Assembly: GCA_050287105.1 (NCBI GenBank)
Contig: JBNKBG010000004.1
Coordinates: 1-62,242, forward strand
Reading direction: 5' to 3'
Source of the DNA: JAPHTQ01 sp050287105
GTDB taxonomy: Bacteria; Pseudomonadota; Gammaproteobacteria; Thiohalomonadales; Thiohalomonadaceae
DNA: 62,242 nucleotides
The notes beneath the pieces were generated by a model. The model worked only from the letters and a program-made list of their open reading frames with translations, was not told the DNA's origin and ran no database searches. Shown piece by piece: positions 17,486-26,964 of the stretch (positions are counted from its first letter, which is position 1; every line of letters begins with the position of its first letter). A program made the position numbers and the translations under genes.

Positions 17486-18247
17486 ATGATCGAAGATCTG
17501 AAAGGAGATGAATCCTGGCGTCTGTTCAGGATTATCAGCGAATTCACCGAAGGGTTTGAAGAACTCTCCGACATCGGTTTTGCTGTCACCATCTTCGGCT
17601 CGGCACGCACCAAACCCACCGATCCCTACTACCAGGCGGCAGAAGAGATCGCCGCGCTACTCGCCGAGGAGAAATTTTCCATTATCTCCGGCGGAGGACC
17701 CGGCATCATGGAGGCGGCAAACAAGGGGGGCGCAGAACACGGGGCCAAATCGGTCGGTCTCAACATCGACCTGCCCTTCGAACAGGTGCCCAACGAATTC
17801 CAGAATCTCTCCCTCGACTTCCGCTACTTCTTCGCCCGCAAAGTCATGTTCGTCAAATACTCCATGGGTTATGTCTGTATGCCCGGCGGTTTCGGCACTC
17901 TGGATGAGTTCTTCGAGTCACTGACCCTGATGCAGACCAACAAGATCTACCGCATGCCATTGGTACTCTTCGGTATCGAATTCTGGGAGGGTCTGCTGGG
18001 CTGGATGCGCACAAAACTTATCGAACGCGGCACCATTGCCATGGAGGATTTCGACCTCATTACCCTCACCGATGACCCGCGCGAGGTGGTGGCGATCATG
18101 AATCAGCATCGACAATGGAAACAGGACAAGATCCGCGAGGCTCGTCTGACGGAACTGCAGCAGCATTTTGGTGAGAATGGTGGCGAGGAGTGGCTGGCGT
18201 GTCTGGAGAAGATCTATCCGCAGCTTAAAGAACTGATGGGTAAATAA
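17486..18247 (+). CDS. LOG family (TIGR00730) nucleotide 5'-monophosphate phosphoribohydrolase
   Basis: A 253-residue Rossmann-fold protein. The two LOG motifs are present: GGGPGIMEAAN and PGGFGTLDE. LOG enzymes cleave the base from nucleoside monophosphates. Plant and some bacterial members activate cytokinins, while most bacterial members probably serve nucleotide turnover. The protein is longer than the shortest LOGs (about 190 residues) because of N- and C-terminal helices. It is probably monocistronic. Confidence 0.9.
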   Translation: MIEDLKGDESWRLFRIISEFTEGFEELSDIGFAVTIFGSARTKPTDPYYQAAEEIAALLAEEKFSIISGGGPGIMEAANKGGAEHGAKSVGLNIDLPFEQVPNEFQNLSLDFRYFFARKVMFVKYSMGYVCMPGGFGTLDEFFESLTLMQTNKIYRMPLVLFGIEFWEGLLGWMRTKLIERGTIAMEDFDLITLTDDPREVVAIMNQHRQWKQDKIREARLTELQQHFGENGGEEWLACLEKIYPQLKELMGK

Positions 18248-18368
18248 GGCCTCTTACCGTCGGTCATACCCTGGAGGCCATTTGTCCAGCGCCGTTGCCC
18301 CGGCCGATCGTCCTCGTTTACACTCCACTGGTAGCGACTCGACTGTGTGATGCGTCTCACGGTCTACT

Positions 18369-18386
18369 ATTAGGACAACTCCTAAT
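18369..18386. promoter_or_regulatory. Perfect 7-bp inverted repeat upstream of the DUF1631 gene
   Basis: ATTAGGA and TCCTAAT are separated by CAAC. The dyad lies about 37 bp before the DUF1631 start. It lacks a T-run typical of a terminator, so it reads better as an operator. Spacing and symmetry would suit a dimeric regulator such as a LuxR/NarL-type response regulator (inference). Confidence 0.5.
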
Positions 18387-18422
18387 TTCTCTGTTATGTA
18401 ACTAAATCGGAGGCATCGTCCC

Positions 18423-20864
18423 ATGCCTGCAAGTGACAACACCGGCTCCCCCGAATCCAAGGCTGCGGCCCCCAGCAGAGCCAAAGCAGAATCACTGCTT
18501 GCGCAAATTGCAGCACTAAGCAATAAAACCCTACCCCCACTGATCCGCACCATGTTCGACCATGCCGACGGCACTCTGTTCGAGATGGCAGAAAAGGCGG
18601 GGGAAACCAACCCCCAGGACTCACCCTATCTGCAGACCATGCGTGAGTTACGAAATAACCGCATTGAGATTGAGGCAGGTTTCTATGGGGAGATCGCCCG
18701 CTCCTTCGAAACCGCGCTGCTACCTTCCGGTGGCAAGAAGGAAGGGCGGTCGGAAGAACAAGCCTTTGATTTTGACATCGACTCCCTGTCACTGGTGGAA
18801 GATGAAAATCTGGAAGGCTCCCTCGCGGTACAGAAACTGGTGGATCGCCTACGTGGCCGTAACCAGAATCTGTTCAGCGCCATCGATAAACGACTCACCC
18901 ACCTGCTCACCCCCTATAACGGTAACAGCCACGAGTTTCCCGCCACACCAGAGACCGTCTGCGGGGCTTTCAGCAAGGCCCTGGCCACGCTTGAGCTGGA
19001 ACGGCAGATTCGACAGATCATCTTTAAGCTATTTGAGATCCATGTGATCCGCGAACTGGATGGATTTTATACAGAGCTTAATGGGGTACTAACGGATGGA
19101 GGCATTCTACCGGAGGTACAAACCAACAGACCATGGCGTGGTCAGGTCGTGCAGAACAATACCGCTCCACGAAGTGCAGTGACTCAGAACGCACAACCAA
19201 CCCCGAACAATCCAACTGCCACGGCGGGCACAGCAGCCTCTGGTAGAGCGGTTTCACAGGAAAGTAGTGGGGGCGTCGAGACTACCCCTCAGGGTGCCAC
19301 ACTCAGCGGGGCTGACATCGACAGCAGCCTACTTGCCAGCCTGCAAAGCCTGCTCAGCTTGCAGAACAATGCGGGGGTGATACCGATCCAGCCGGGTGCA
19401 ATGGTTGCTCCGGGCACGGCCATTAATCAGGTACAGCCGGCGCAACTGCTTACAGGACTGACCGGACTACAACATCAACAACCAGTTGGTGGTGGCGCTA
19501 TCGACAGTGCATCGCTGAAAACCATGCTGGCAGGAAGCCTGCAAACAGCTGGTAGCGGTACTGTTGGTTTCCAGAACCGCGAAAGCATGCTCATCGACAT
19601 GATTGCCATGCTCTTTGAGTTCATTCTTGAAGATAGCAACATTCCGGAGAGCGCCAAGGCACAGATCTCCCGCCTGCAGATCCCGATGGTCAAGGCGGCC
19701 CTGATCGACGAGAGCTTCCTGGCGAAAAAAGCCAATCCGGCCAGACAACTGCTCAACCGCCTGGCTCAGGCCAGTGCGACACTGGAGCGTCAGGGCAGTG
19801 AGAATTCCCCCCTGCTTGAAGCAGTAATTAAGGTCGTTGATACCATCACCGACCAGTTCGAAAACGACATGTCGATATTCGAACAGCAGTTGAACTACCT
19901 GACCACCGCTCTGGAACAACAGAATGAGGAAGAAGAACAGGTCAGTGAGCGCATCAGCGAGGCCAAGGCAAAAAAGGAAGAGGAGATACGCAAGTACAAG
20001 CGTATCGAGGATGCGGTCCGCTTGCGCCTGTCGACTGTCCAGGCCGCTGCACCGATCCGCAATTTGCTGGAGAGCACCTGGTGGAAGGTGCTGGTCTACA
20101 CAGGTATCAAACATGGTACCGACAGCGAATTGTGGCAGCAACGCAACGATTTTATCGACAAGTTGATTGAGTCCCTCAAGCCGCGTGAGGGCAAGGATGA
20201 GCAACGCAAACTGATGCAACTCATTCCGCTGGTAATCGGCACGCTGCGCAAGGGGATGCTGGAAGCCGGCTTCAGTGAAGAGGCGATCCATCAGGTCCTG
20301 AAGGTGATCGAGCCAATGCATATGGCGATCATCACTAATAAAGATACGGGCGATGCGATTGCCGAAAAGGCGCGTAAACATCACGCCATGGAGAAGGCAC
20401 TGGATTCCATGGAATCGGAGATGTCGAATCTGGATGAGATGCTGGCAAACCTCGATGGCTCACTACTCGACGACGACTATGTCAGTGAGGAGGCACCGAT
20501 CCCGGTGGAACTGCTGGAGGATGTGACCCTTTCACACGAAGAGCCGATCTCACCGGATGATCTACCCGACGACGAATATATCGAAAAGATACGCAATCTG
20601 GAGATCGGCCAGATGGTGATCCTGCATGACCGGGACAATCAGCCAGTACGCAGTAAACTCTCCTGGAAGAGTGACCTGCTGGGCGAGTACGTCTTCACCA
20701 ACTGGCGCCATAAGGTTGTCGCCGAACGCACCCTCAACGGCCTCGCGGTGGATCTCTATCACGGCAAGCTGGAGCTGTTACCGGAAGAGTCGATCCTGGA
20801 ACGGGCACTGGGCAAGGTGATGACGGGGCTGAAGCAGCAACAACCCAACAGCGCTCCGGCCTGA
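18423..20864 (+). CDS. DUF1631 family protein
   Basis: An 813-residue cytoplasmic protein of the DUF1631 family, of unknown function. It is mostly helical, with a low-complexity Ala/Gln/Thr linker (about residues 245-295) and a coiled-coil stretch near 500-535 (many Glu/Lys). The C-terminal segment (about 720-790) is a small beta-rich domain (IGQMVILHD, RSKLSWKSDLLGEYVFTN) resembling PilZ-like folds. That could link it to c-di-GMP, but this is uncertain. It has its own upstream dyad and converges with ybbP. Confidence 0.82.
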   Translation: MPASDNTGSPESKAAAPSRAKAESLLAQIAALSNKTLPPLIRTMFDHADGTLFEMAEKAGETNPQDSPYLQTMRELRNNRIEIEAGFYGEIARSFETALLPSGGKKEGRSEEQAFDFDIDSLSLVEDENLEGSLAVQKLVDRLRGRNQNLFSAIDKRLTHLLTPYNGNSHEFPATPETVCGAFSKALATLELERQIRQIIFKLFEIHVIRELDGFYTELNGVLTDGGILPEVQTNRPWRGQVVQNNTAPRSAVTQNAQPTPNNPTATAGTAASGRAVSQESSGGVETTPQGATLSGADIDSSLLASLQSLLSLQNNAGVIPIQPGAMVAPGTAINQVQPAQLLTGLTGLQHQQPVGGGAIDSASLKTMLAGSLQTAGSGTVGFQNRESMLIDMIAMLFEFILEDSNIPESAKAQISRLQIPMVKAALIDESFLAKKANPARQLLNRLAQASATLERQGSENSPLLEAVIKVVDTITDQFENDMSIFEQQLNYLTTALEQQNEEEEQVSERISEAKAKKEEEIRKYKRIEDAVRLRLSTVQAAAPIRNLLESTWWKVLVYTGIKHGTDSELWQQRNDFIDKLIESLKPREGKDEQRKLMQLIPLVIGTLRKGMLEAGFSEEAIHQVLKVIEPMHMAIITNKDTGDAIAEKARKHHAMEKALDSMESEMSNLDEMLANLDGSLLDDDYVSEEAPIPVELLEDVTLSHEEPISPDDLPDDEYIEKIRNLEIGQMVILHDRDNQPVRSKLSWKSDLLGEYVFTNWRHKVVAERTLNGLAVDLYHGKLELLPEESILERALGKVMTGLKQQQPNSAPA

Positions 20865-20870
20865 CATCCG

Positions 20871-23372
20871 CTACAGCGTATTGAGGACGCGCAGGGGGCT
20901 AACCTGAATCACCCTGCGTGTTCCTCGATATCCGGCAACGCCAATCAGTATCGCGCCCAGCGGTGGCAGCACCAGCCATAACCACCACTTGAAGTGGTAG
21001 TCCAGGTGAAACACCTGCTGGTAAAGAATCAACGCGATCAGCTCTGCGCCCACTGCGGCGAACACCCCCGCCAGAAAACCCAGCGCCGCATACTCGGCCA
21101 GATGTCCTGAGCGAAGTTGACCGCGGCTAGCCCCCAGGGTACGCAGCAACGCCCCTTCATGAAGTCGCTCATCAAGACTCGCCTGCAGGGCAGCATAGAG
21201 CACCGCAAACCCGGCCAGCAGCACAAACACCAGCACATACTCCACCGCCAGGGTTACCTGCGCCAGGATGCGTCGCACCTGATCCATGATGCGGTCCATA
21301 TCGATCACTGTCAGCGCCGGGAACTGACGCAGCATCTCCGCCAGTTCACCCTTGCGTGCCTGGGGCAGATAGAAGCTGGTGATGTAGGTGGCGGGGAAAC
21401 GATCCAGTACACCAGAAGGGAAGATCATAAAGAAATTGGGATGAAACGAATCCCACTGCACGCTGCGCAGGCTACTCACCTTCACCGCCAACTCATCGCC
21501 ACCGAAGCTGAAGGTCAATTCATCCCCCAGCTTGACCCCCATACGCCGCGCCAGTTTATCCTCTATCGAAACCAGCGGCTTGCCCGCATCCGCCGTGGTA
21601 AACCAGTGCCCTGCGGTGATCTGATTGTCTGCCGGCAAACTGTCTGCCCAGGTCAAGTTGATCTCGCGGTTGAGTGCGCCGCGCCCTTTCTCTACATCAC
21701 CAACAAACGCATGGCTCTCAATGCCGTTGATCCGCGCCAGTCGACCACGCACCATGGGATAGAGCACCGCACTCTGTACCCCCTTCTGCTGCAGAAAGGC
21801 ACTGAAGGCATTCACCCGTTCGGGCAAAATGTTAATCACAAATTGATTGGGTGCGTCGCTGGGAAGTGAGGTCTGCCAAGTATTAAGCAGATCACCCCGC
21901 ACCAGGGCAATTAACGCCATCGCCATCAGGGTCAGACCGAAGGCAAGGATCTGACCGACGCTGAGCAGCGGTCGCCGCCATAGATTGTTCAGACCAAAAC
22001 GCCAGGCTACGCCAACACCGCGATGCAACAGGCGAGTTGTACGCAACAGGGCCAGCGCCAGCAGACCGAGAATCAGCAACGCGGCAACGGCACCACCGAT
22101 CACACCGACGGTCATCGCGGCACTTCCGGTGTAGCGCCACATCAAGCCTCCCATCGCCAGCAACGCCGCACCGTAGACCAACCAGCCACGCAGCGGCATC
22201 GGGTCCAGTTCACGACGCAACACGCGCAGTGCGGGTACCTGCCGCAGACGCAACACCGGTGGCAGGGCAAAGCCGGCCAGCACCGTGCTCCCGGTCAGCA
22301 TGCCGATCAGCACCGGCATCCATCCCGGCGCTGGTAGCTCGGTCGGTAACAGTTCGCGCAGCAGGATAAACAGACCGAACTGCACCAGATAACCGAGCGC
22401 CACACCGATGGCGGAGCCCAATAGCGCCAGCAATAGTAATTGCGGCAGAAACAGCGCCAACAGATCGTTTTGCACGGCACCGAAACAGCGCATCAGTGCC
22501 GCCATATCGAAGTGGCGTTCCGAGTAACGTCGTGCCCCCATGGCTATGGCCACCCCGGCGAGCAACACTGCCACTAGGCTCGCCAGTCCCAGATATTGCT
22601 CGGCCCGATCCAGCGCCGCCCCTACGGTGGGACGACCTTCGCGAATATCGGTCAGGGTATGGCTCGGGTCCAGCCGCGACTTGAGCCAACGTTTGTAGCG
22701 CTGCAGTGCCGCCTCATCACCCATGAAGCTGTGACGATAGGTGACCCGGCTGCCGGGACGCAGGATCGCCGCCCGCGCCACGTCCTGCCGGTTGATCAAC
22801 AGACGTGGCGCCAGACCGGCAAAATCGGCGGCGACACCAGGCTCGTAGGTGAGCACCCGGGTCAACCGGAGCCTGAGGTTACCCAACTCAAGGCTTTCTC
22901 CCACCTTGATACCGAGCAGCGGTAACAGCCTGCCCTCGGCCCAGGCCTCGCCAGACTCGGGCAGGTGAGTAGTCCTGAACTCCTCGCCGAAAGGCTCCCG
23001 CGCGACGCGAATCTCACCACGCAGGGGAAAGCCCGACTCGACGGCCTTGATCCCCGCCAGCTGAAAGTTCTCCCCCGCCACCACCACCGAAGGGAACTCC
23101 AGGGTTTCGTTATGCGCCAGTCCCATGCGCTGCGCCTCGCTGATCCAGGCGGGATCGATGGGACGGGGAGTGCTCAGTTGCAGGTCGCCGCCAAGCAGCT
23201 CCGAAGACTGATGGACCATCGCCCGTTGCAGACGGTCCGAGAAGAAGCTGATCGCCGTGGTGGCAGTAACCGCGACGATCAGTGCCCCGAGCAGAATGCG
23301 CAGTTCACCGGCGCGCCAATCGCGACGCAACAGACGCCAGGCGAGAGGCAGACGCTCAAGCATTACGCTCAT
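20871..23372 (-). CDS. FtsX-like ABC transporter permease (YbbP type)
   Basis: An 833-residue permease with an N-terminal span, a large periplasmic MacB-like domain, several central spans, a second periplasmic domain and C-terminal spans. This is the YbbP layout with duplicated FtsX domains. The frame extends to 23435, but the ATG at 23372 fits the family N-terminus (RLPLAWRLLRRDWRAGELR) and overlaps the ATPase gene by 17 bp. Partnered with the ATPase, it probably moves hydrophobic cargo or lipids away from the inner membrane. The substrate is not established. Confidence 0.88.
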   Translation of the reverse strand: MSVMLERLPLAWRLLRRDWRAGELRILLGALIVAVTATTAISFFSDRLQRAMVHQSSELLGGDLQLSTPRPIDPAWISEAQRMGLAHNETLEFPSVVVAGENFQLAGIKAVESGFPLRGEIRVAREPFGEEFRTTHLPESGEAWAEGRLLPLLGIKVGESLELGNLRLRLTRVLTYEPGVAADFAGLAPRLLINRQDVARAAILRPGSRVTYRHSFMGDEAALQRYKRWLKSRLDPSHTLTDIREGRPTVGAALDRAEQYLGLASLVAVLLAGVAIAMGARRYSERHFDMAALMRCFGAVQNDLLALFLPQLLLLALLGSAIGVALGYLVQFGLFILLRELLPTELPAPGWMPVLIGMLTGSTVLAGFALPPVLRLRQVPALRVLRRELDPMPLRGWLVYGAALLAMGGLMWRYTGSAAMTVGVIGGAVAALLILGLLALALLRTTRLLHRGVGVAWRFGLNNLWRRPLLSVGQILAFGLTLMAMALIALVRGDLLNTWQTSLPSDAPNQFVINILPERVNAFSAFLQQKGVQSAVLYPMVRGRLARINGIESHAFVGDVEKGRGALNREINLTWADSLPADNQITAGHWFTTADAGKPLVSIEDKLARRMGVKLGDELTFSFGGDELAVKVSSLRSVQWDSFHPNFFMIFPSGVLDRFPATYITSFYLPQARKGELAEMLRQFPALTVIDMDRIMDQVRRILAQVTLAVEYVLVFVLLAGFAVLYAALQASLDERLHEGALLRTLGASRGQLRSGHLAEYAALGFLAGVFAAVGAELIALILYQQVFHLDYHFKWWLWLVLPPLGAILIGVAGYRGTRRVIQVSPLRVLNTL

Positions 23373-24057
23373 CAGCCACCACCCTGCCACCATCGAGATG
23401 AATACGCCGCGCGCAGCGACTCGCCAGTTTTTCATCGTGGGTCACCAGGATCAGCGTGGTGCCCTGCTCCGCATTCAACGCAAACAGTAGCTCAATCACC
23501 TTTTGCCCGGTGGCCGCATCGAGATTGCCGGTAGGTTCATCGGCAAACAGTACCGGTGGTGCCATGGCAAAGGCGCGAGCGATCGCCACCCGCTGCTGTT
23601 CGCCACCGGAGAGCTGGCGTGGATAGTGATCCATCCGCTCGGCTAGCCCCACCCGCTCCAGCAACTGTTCCGCCTGCTGCTGCGCTCCCACTGCACCCGC
23701 CAGCTCCAGCGGCAACATCACATTCTCCAGGGCATTGAGACTGGGCAGAAGTTGGAAACTCTGAAACACAAAACCGGCGCTCTTGCTGCGTACACGGGCG
23801 CGACCATCCTCGTCGAGATCGTTAAGACACTCACCCGCCAGGCTAACCCTGCCGTGACTCGGCAGATCGAGTCCGGCCAGCAGCCCGAGCAGGGTCGACT
23901 TGCCGGAACCGGAGACACCGACCACCGCGACACTCTCAGCGGCAGCGATGTCGAAACTCACCTCGCTGAGAATAGTCAATTCACCTGAGGCGGTAGCGAC
24001 TTGCTTGCAGACCTCCTGAGCAGAGACAATGGGTGACGTCTGAGGGTGTTGAGTCAT
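23356..24057 (-). CDS. ABC transporter ATP-binding protein (YbbA/LolD type)
   Basis: A 233-residue ATPase. Walker A is GVSGSGKST, the signature is LSGGEQQRVAIARA and Walker B with its Glu is VLFADEPTGNLD. All are intact. The frame could extend to 24117, but the ATG at 24057 has AAGGA about 5 nt upstream and fits the YbbA length. This ATG shares two bases with the tesA start on the other strand. It forms an operon with the permease. Confidence 0.9.
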   Translation of the reverse strand: MTQHPQTSPIVSAQEVCKQVATASGELTILSEVSFDIAAAESVAVVGVSGSGKSTLLGLLAGLDLPSHGRVSLAGECLNDLDEDGRARVRSKSAGFVFQSFQLLPSLNALENVMLPLELAGAVGAQQQAEQLLERVGLAERMDHYPRQLSGGEQQRVAIARAFAMAPPVLFADEPTGNLDAATGQKVIELLFALNAEQGTTLILVTHDEKLASRCARRIHLDGGRVVADERNA

Positions 24058-24661
24058 GCGAATCCTTTTTGCTTCACTGTTGTTATTACTTTCCCAATCC
24101 GCCTGGTCCGGCACCATCCTGATCTTTGGCGATAGCCTGAGCGCTGGATACGGTGTTACGCAGGGCGCAGGCTGGGTTGATCTATTGTCACAGCGCCTGA
24201 CAGAAAAGAAACTTTCTTATCAGGTAATCAACGCCAGTATCAGCGGTGACACCAGTGCCGGCGGCCTCTCCCGTATCAGCGCAGAACTGAAACGGCATCA
24301 GCCCGATATTGTCATCCTCGAGCTAGGCGCCAATGACGGCCTGCGTGGTCTGCCACTCAAGGCAATGAAGAGTAACCTTAGCAGCATCATTGCGCAGACC
24401 AAAACCGCTGGCGCCAGGGTGTTGCTACTCGGAATGCAGATGCCACCCAACTACGGCCCCCGTTACACCGAACGCTTCTCTGCTATCTATGGGGAGCTGG
24501 CAAAGGAACAACAACTGCCACTGGTACCGTTCCTGCTGGAGAAGGTCGCCCTCGACCCTTCGCTGATGCAGGCGGATAACCTCCACCCCAATGCCAAAGG
24601 ACAACCGCTGCTACTGGAGACTGTCTGGCCCGTACTGCAACCGCTACTGCGCGGACACTAA
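24056..24661 (+). CDS. tesA: Periplasmic GDSL esterase TesA (thioesterase/lysophospholipase L1)
   Basis: A 201-residue SGNH hydrolase with a signal peptide (about residues 1-19, ending in AWSG). Block I is FGDSLSAGYG with the catalytic Ser, block III is LGANDGLRG and block V is DNLHPN with the catalytic Asp and His. TesA hydrolyses acyl-CoA and lysophospholipids in the periplasm. It is divergent from ybbA, as in E. coli, but here the two start codons overlap, so each promoter must lie inside the other gene. GAGGG lies about 9 nt before the ATG. Confidence 0.95.
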   Translation: MRILFASLLLLLSQSAWSGTILIFGDSLSAGYGVTQGAGWVDLLSQRLTEKKLSYQVINASISGDTSAGGLSRISAELKRHQPDIVILELGANDGLRGLPLKAMKSNLSSIIAQTKTAGARVLLLGMQMPPNYGPRYTERFSAIYGELAKEQQLPLVPFLLEKVALDPSLMQADNLHPNAKGQPLLLETVWPVLQPLLRGH

Positions 24662-24798
24662 AAGCACCATATCGGTTCACTCCTGCACCACAGCGCACCA
24701 CGCTTGTTCAACAAACGTACCGGATCCCCGTTTTTCATCGAATTTTCCCTGGCCCGTATCTTGCTGAAAGGAGGTTACATCCTCAAAGGAGAGATAAC

Positions 24799-25170
24799 GT
24801 GTCAAACATCGATCATCCGTCCAGTATCAACCGGGACTATATCCGCCTGCTGCAGGCCATGCGCCGTTTTATCCGCGAAGAGTTCACCACGAACATCCGC
24901 ATGACTCAGGAAAATGCCATTGAGCAACTGCTGCACTTTTCCGAGCAGTCACGTAACCGTGTGCTGCTGGAGATGGGAAAGGAGTTACGGGAGCTGGTGC
25001 AACAACTTCCCATCGCAGAAGAACAGAGCGACTACGCTGGACAGAAAGTGCGCTACTACCGTGGTGCGGCTATAGCCATCGACGAGGAACAGCATGCAAA
25101 AAAAATCGTCGCCACAACGCTAATGGAAAGTCCGAAACGGATCTATCGCGGCCAGGTTATCGGCGGCTGA
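24799..25170 (+). CDS. Small conserved hypothetical protein
   Basis: A 123-residue soluble, helical protein. It starts with GTG at 24799 behind a strong AAAGGAGA site. The middle part (RRFIREEFTTNIRMTQENAIEQLLHF) looks like an amphipathic helix bundle, and the end carries YYRGAAI and RIYRGQVI strands. I do not recognise the family. It overlaps the convergent methyltransferase gene by 14 bp at the 3' ends. Confidence 0.7.
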   Translation: MSNIDHPSSINRDYIRLLQAMRRFIREEFTTNIRMTQENAIEQLLHFSEQSRNRVLLEMGKELRELVQQLPIAEEQSDYAGQKVRYYRGAAIAIDEEQHAKKIVATTLMESPKRIYRGQVIGG

Positions 25171-25729
25171 CCAGCACCCACTCCGGCGCAGAACCGGACA
25201 CGCCTTCCGGTATCACCACACTGAGCGCATAGTAATCAGGAGAGAGTGAAGTGGCCCACGCCTTCACCGCCTCCGCTTCCTCCCGCCCGCCGGGATGGCC
25301 GGTGTAGGCCAACAACGAAATCGTACCGCCAGGCGCCAGCATTTCCCGTGCCTGTTCCAGTGCCGTCAGGGTTGTAGCAATTTGCGTCGTACGCTGCTTG
25401 TCGCCCCCGGGCAGGTAACCGAGATTAAACATCACCACCTTTACCCTGCCGCGTATCGACTCCGGTAGCACCATCGCCATCGCCTCATGTCCGGCATGAT
25501 AGAGCGAGGCCCGCGACGCCAGACCCGCTTCAATAAGTCGGCGATGGGCTTCATCAAGTGCCGCCTCCTGAATATCAAAACCGTAGACGGTGCCGTGTTC
25601 CCCAATGCATTGCGCAAGAAACAGGGTGTCGTGACCATTGCCCACGGTGGCGTCGATGACAACATCACCCTGATGAATGATTTCTGCCAGTGCGATGTGC
25701 GCCTGTTGGACAAGGGAGAGTGAAGGCAT
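25157..25729 (-). CDS. Class I SAM-dependent methyltransferase (rRNA methylase-like, YtqB type)
   Basis: About 190 residues from the ATG at 25729. The frame runs to 25831, but that would overlap the upstream gene and add a nonconserved stretch. Motif I is VVIDATVGNGHDT, followed by VYGFDIQEAALDEA and the motif VMFNLGYLPGGDK. These match the small putative rRNA methylase family (pfam06962). The substrate is not known in most members; B. subtilis YtqB binds AdoMet. It is the last gene of the minus-strand group with the FAD oxidase. Confidence 0.85.
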   Translation of the reverse strand: MPSLSLVQQAHIALAEIIHQGDVVIDATVGNGHDTLFLAQCIGEHGTVYGFDIQEAALDEAHRRLIEAGLASRASLYHAGHEAMAMVLPESIRGRVKVVMFNLGYLPGGDKQRTTQIATTLTALEQAREMLAPGGTISLLAYTGHPGGREEAEAVKAWATSLSPDYYALSVVIPEGVSGSAPEWVLVSRR

Positions 25730-25760
25730 CGGTGCGGCTAATTTTTTCGAATGACCTGTT

Positions 25761-26834
25761 TCAATGAAACCGCTCAAGGTATCGCCGGATATCCGATTCA
25801 ATCGGCAACGTACCGTCGCCAAGCAGGGCATCGGCGAAACGCTCCGCGTGCCAGGGAATCAACAGCGATCCCTTGGAACCAAAACCGTTGAATATTCCCA
25901 GTTGCGGCAGACGTGGATGGAGACCGATGAAGGGCTGACGATCCTGGGTGGCGGGACGCACCCCGGCCTGATGATCGAGCAGGCGATACTCGCCCGGCTC
26001 CGCCAGCAACTCCGGCAGGGCTGCCAGCAGGGTTTCACGTGCCTCGTCGGTGGGAATTTCGTTCAGTTCATCGTGCTCGTAGGTGGCACCGAGGCGATAA
26101 CTGCCATCGACCCGTGGCATCAACCAGCGTCCGGCATTGATCATGACTTGCGGCAGGGGTTGCGCGATCTGCAGCGCAAGGATCTCGCCCTTGGCGGGAG
26201 TAAAGGGCAACCAGTTGAACCAGGGATTGTGAATCGCCTTGTAGCCTTCACAGAAGATCACCCGCTCGCAATGAATGCCGTCGAAACTGACACCCTCCTG
26301 TTGTGGAACCAGTTCGGCATAGTCGATATGTTGCGGACGATAACGACCGGTCTCCAGCAGATATTCACGCATGCCGTCGAGAAGTGCGTTGGTATCAAGA
26401 TATGCGGTGTGGTGTTGGACAAAACCGCCGAGTGGCGCAATGAACGGAGGTTGCAGTTGCTCGGCGTCCAGCCACTCACCCAGGTAGGCGTCGTACTCTG
26501 CACTCTCTTTACGCGCCTGCCATACCTGACGCTCCTTCTCTGTGCGCAACAGTCGCCACATCGGCTCATCCACCAGCAGCTTGCGATCCAGCATCTCTTC
26601 CAGTGCGCAGTAACGCTTATGCGCCACGGGCAGACACTCATCAACGCCAGGGGTTTTAACGATGCGCTGTCCGGTAACGGGATTGATCAATCCCGCCGCC
26701 GCGGTGGAGGCGGCGCTGCTATGCTCGTCGTCGATCACCAGAATACGTTGACCGCGATGCGCCAACTCCCAGGCGAGCAGACTGCCGGCAAGCCCCTGAC
26801 CGATGATCAGGGTATCGATATCATAGCGGCTCAC
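25761..26834 (-). CDS. FAD-dependent oxidoreductase (DAO family, MnmC-C-like)
   Basis: About 357 residues from a GTG at 26834. An open TTG start at 26942 is also possible. The Rossmann FAD motif is DTLIIGQGLAGSLLAWEL, and GLINPVTGQR and GFGSKGSLLIPWHA are typical of the D-amino-acid-oxidase/MnmC oxidase group. The gene may oxidise a secondary amine. The true MnmC has an N-terminal methyltransferase domain that is absent, although a separate methyltransferase gene lies just downstream. Confidence 0.85.
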   Translation of the reverse strand: MSRYDIDTLIIGQGLAGSLLAWELAHRGQRILVIDDEHSSAASTAAAGLINPVTGQRIVKTPGVDECLPVAHKRYCALEEMLDRKLLVDEPMWRLLRTEKERQVWQARKESAEYDAYLGEWLDAEQLQPPFIAPLGGFVQHHTAYLDTNALLDGMREYLLETGRYRPQHIDYAELVPQQEGVSFDGIHCERVIFCEGYKAIHNPWFNWLPFTPAKGEILALQIAQPLPQVMINAGRWLMPRVDGSYRLGATYEHDELNEIPTDEARETLLAALPELLAEPGEYRLLDHQAGVRPATQDRQPFIGLHPRLPQLGIFNGFGSKGSLLIPWHAERFADALLGDGTLPIESDIRRYLERFH

Positions 26835-26964
26835 TGCCTGAACCGTAGATCTGTCATGTTGAACATTGGCCTCAGCATCCTCTGCTGCGCAAGCAGGAAT
26901 AGTGTGGCGCACAACATGCCATCGACTAACCGGTATATGCAAGCACTCTTCGATTTCGAGTGTG

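Noticed and set aside
24704..24904. Short plus-strand frame before the small hypothetical gene
   Set aside because: It overlaps the real start at 24799, which has a strong ribosome site.
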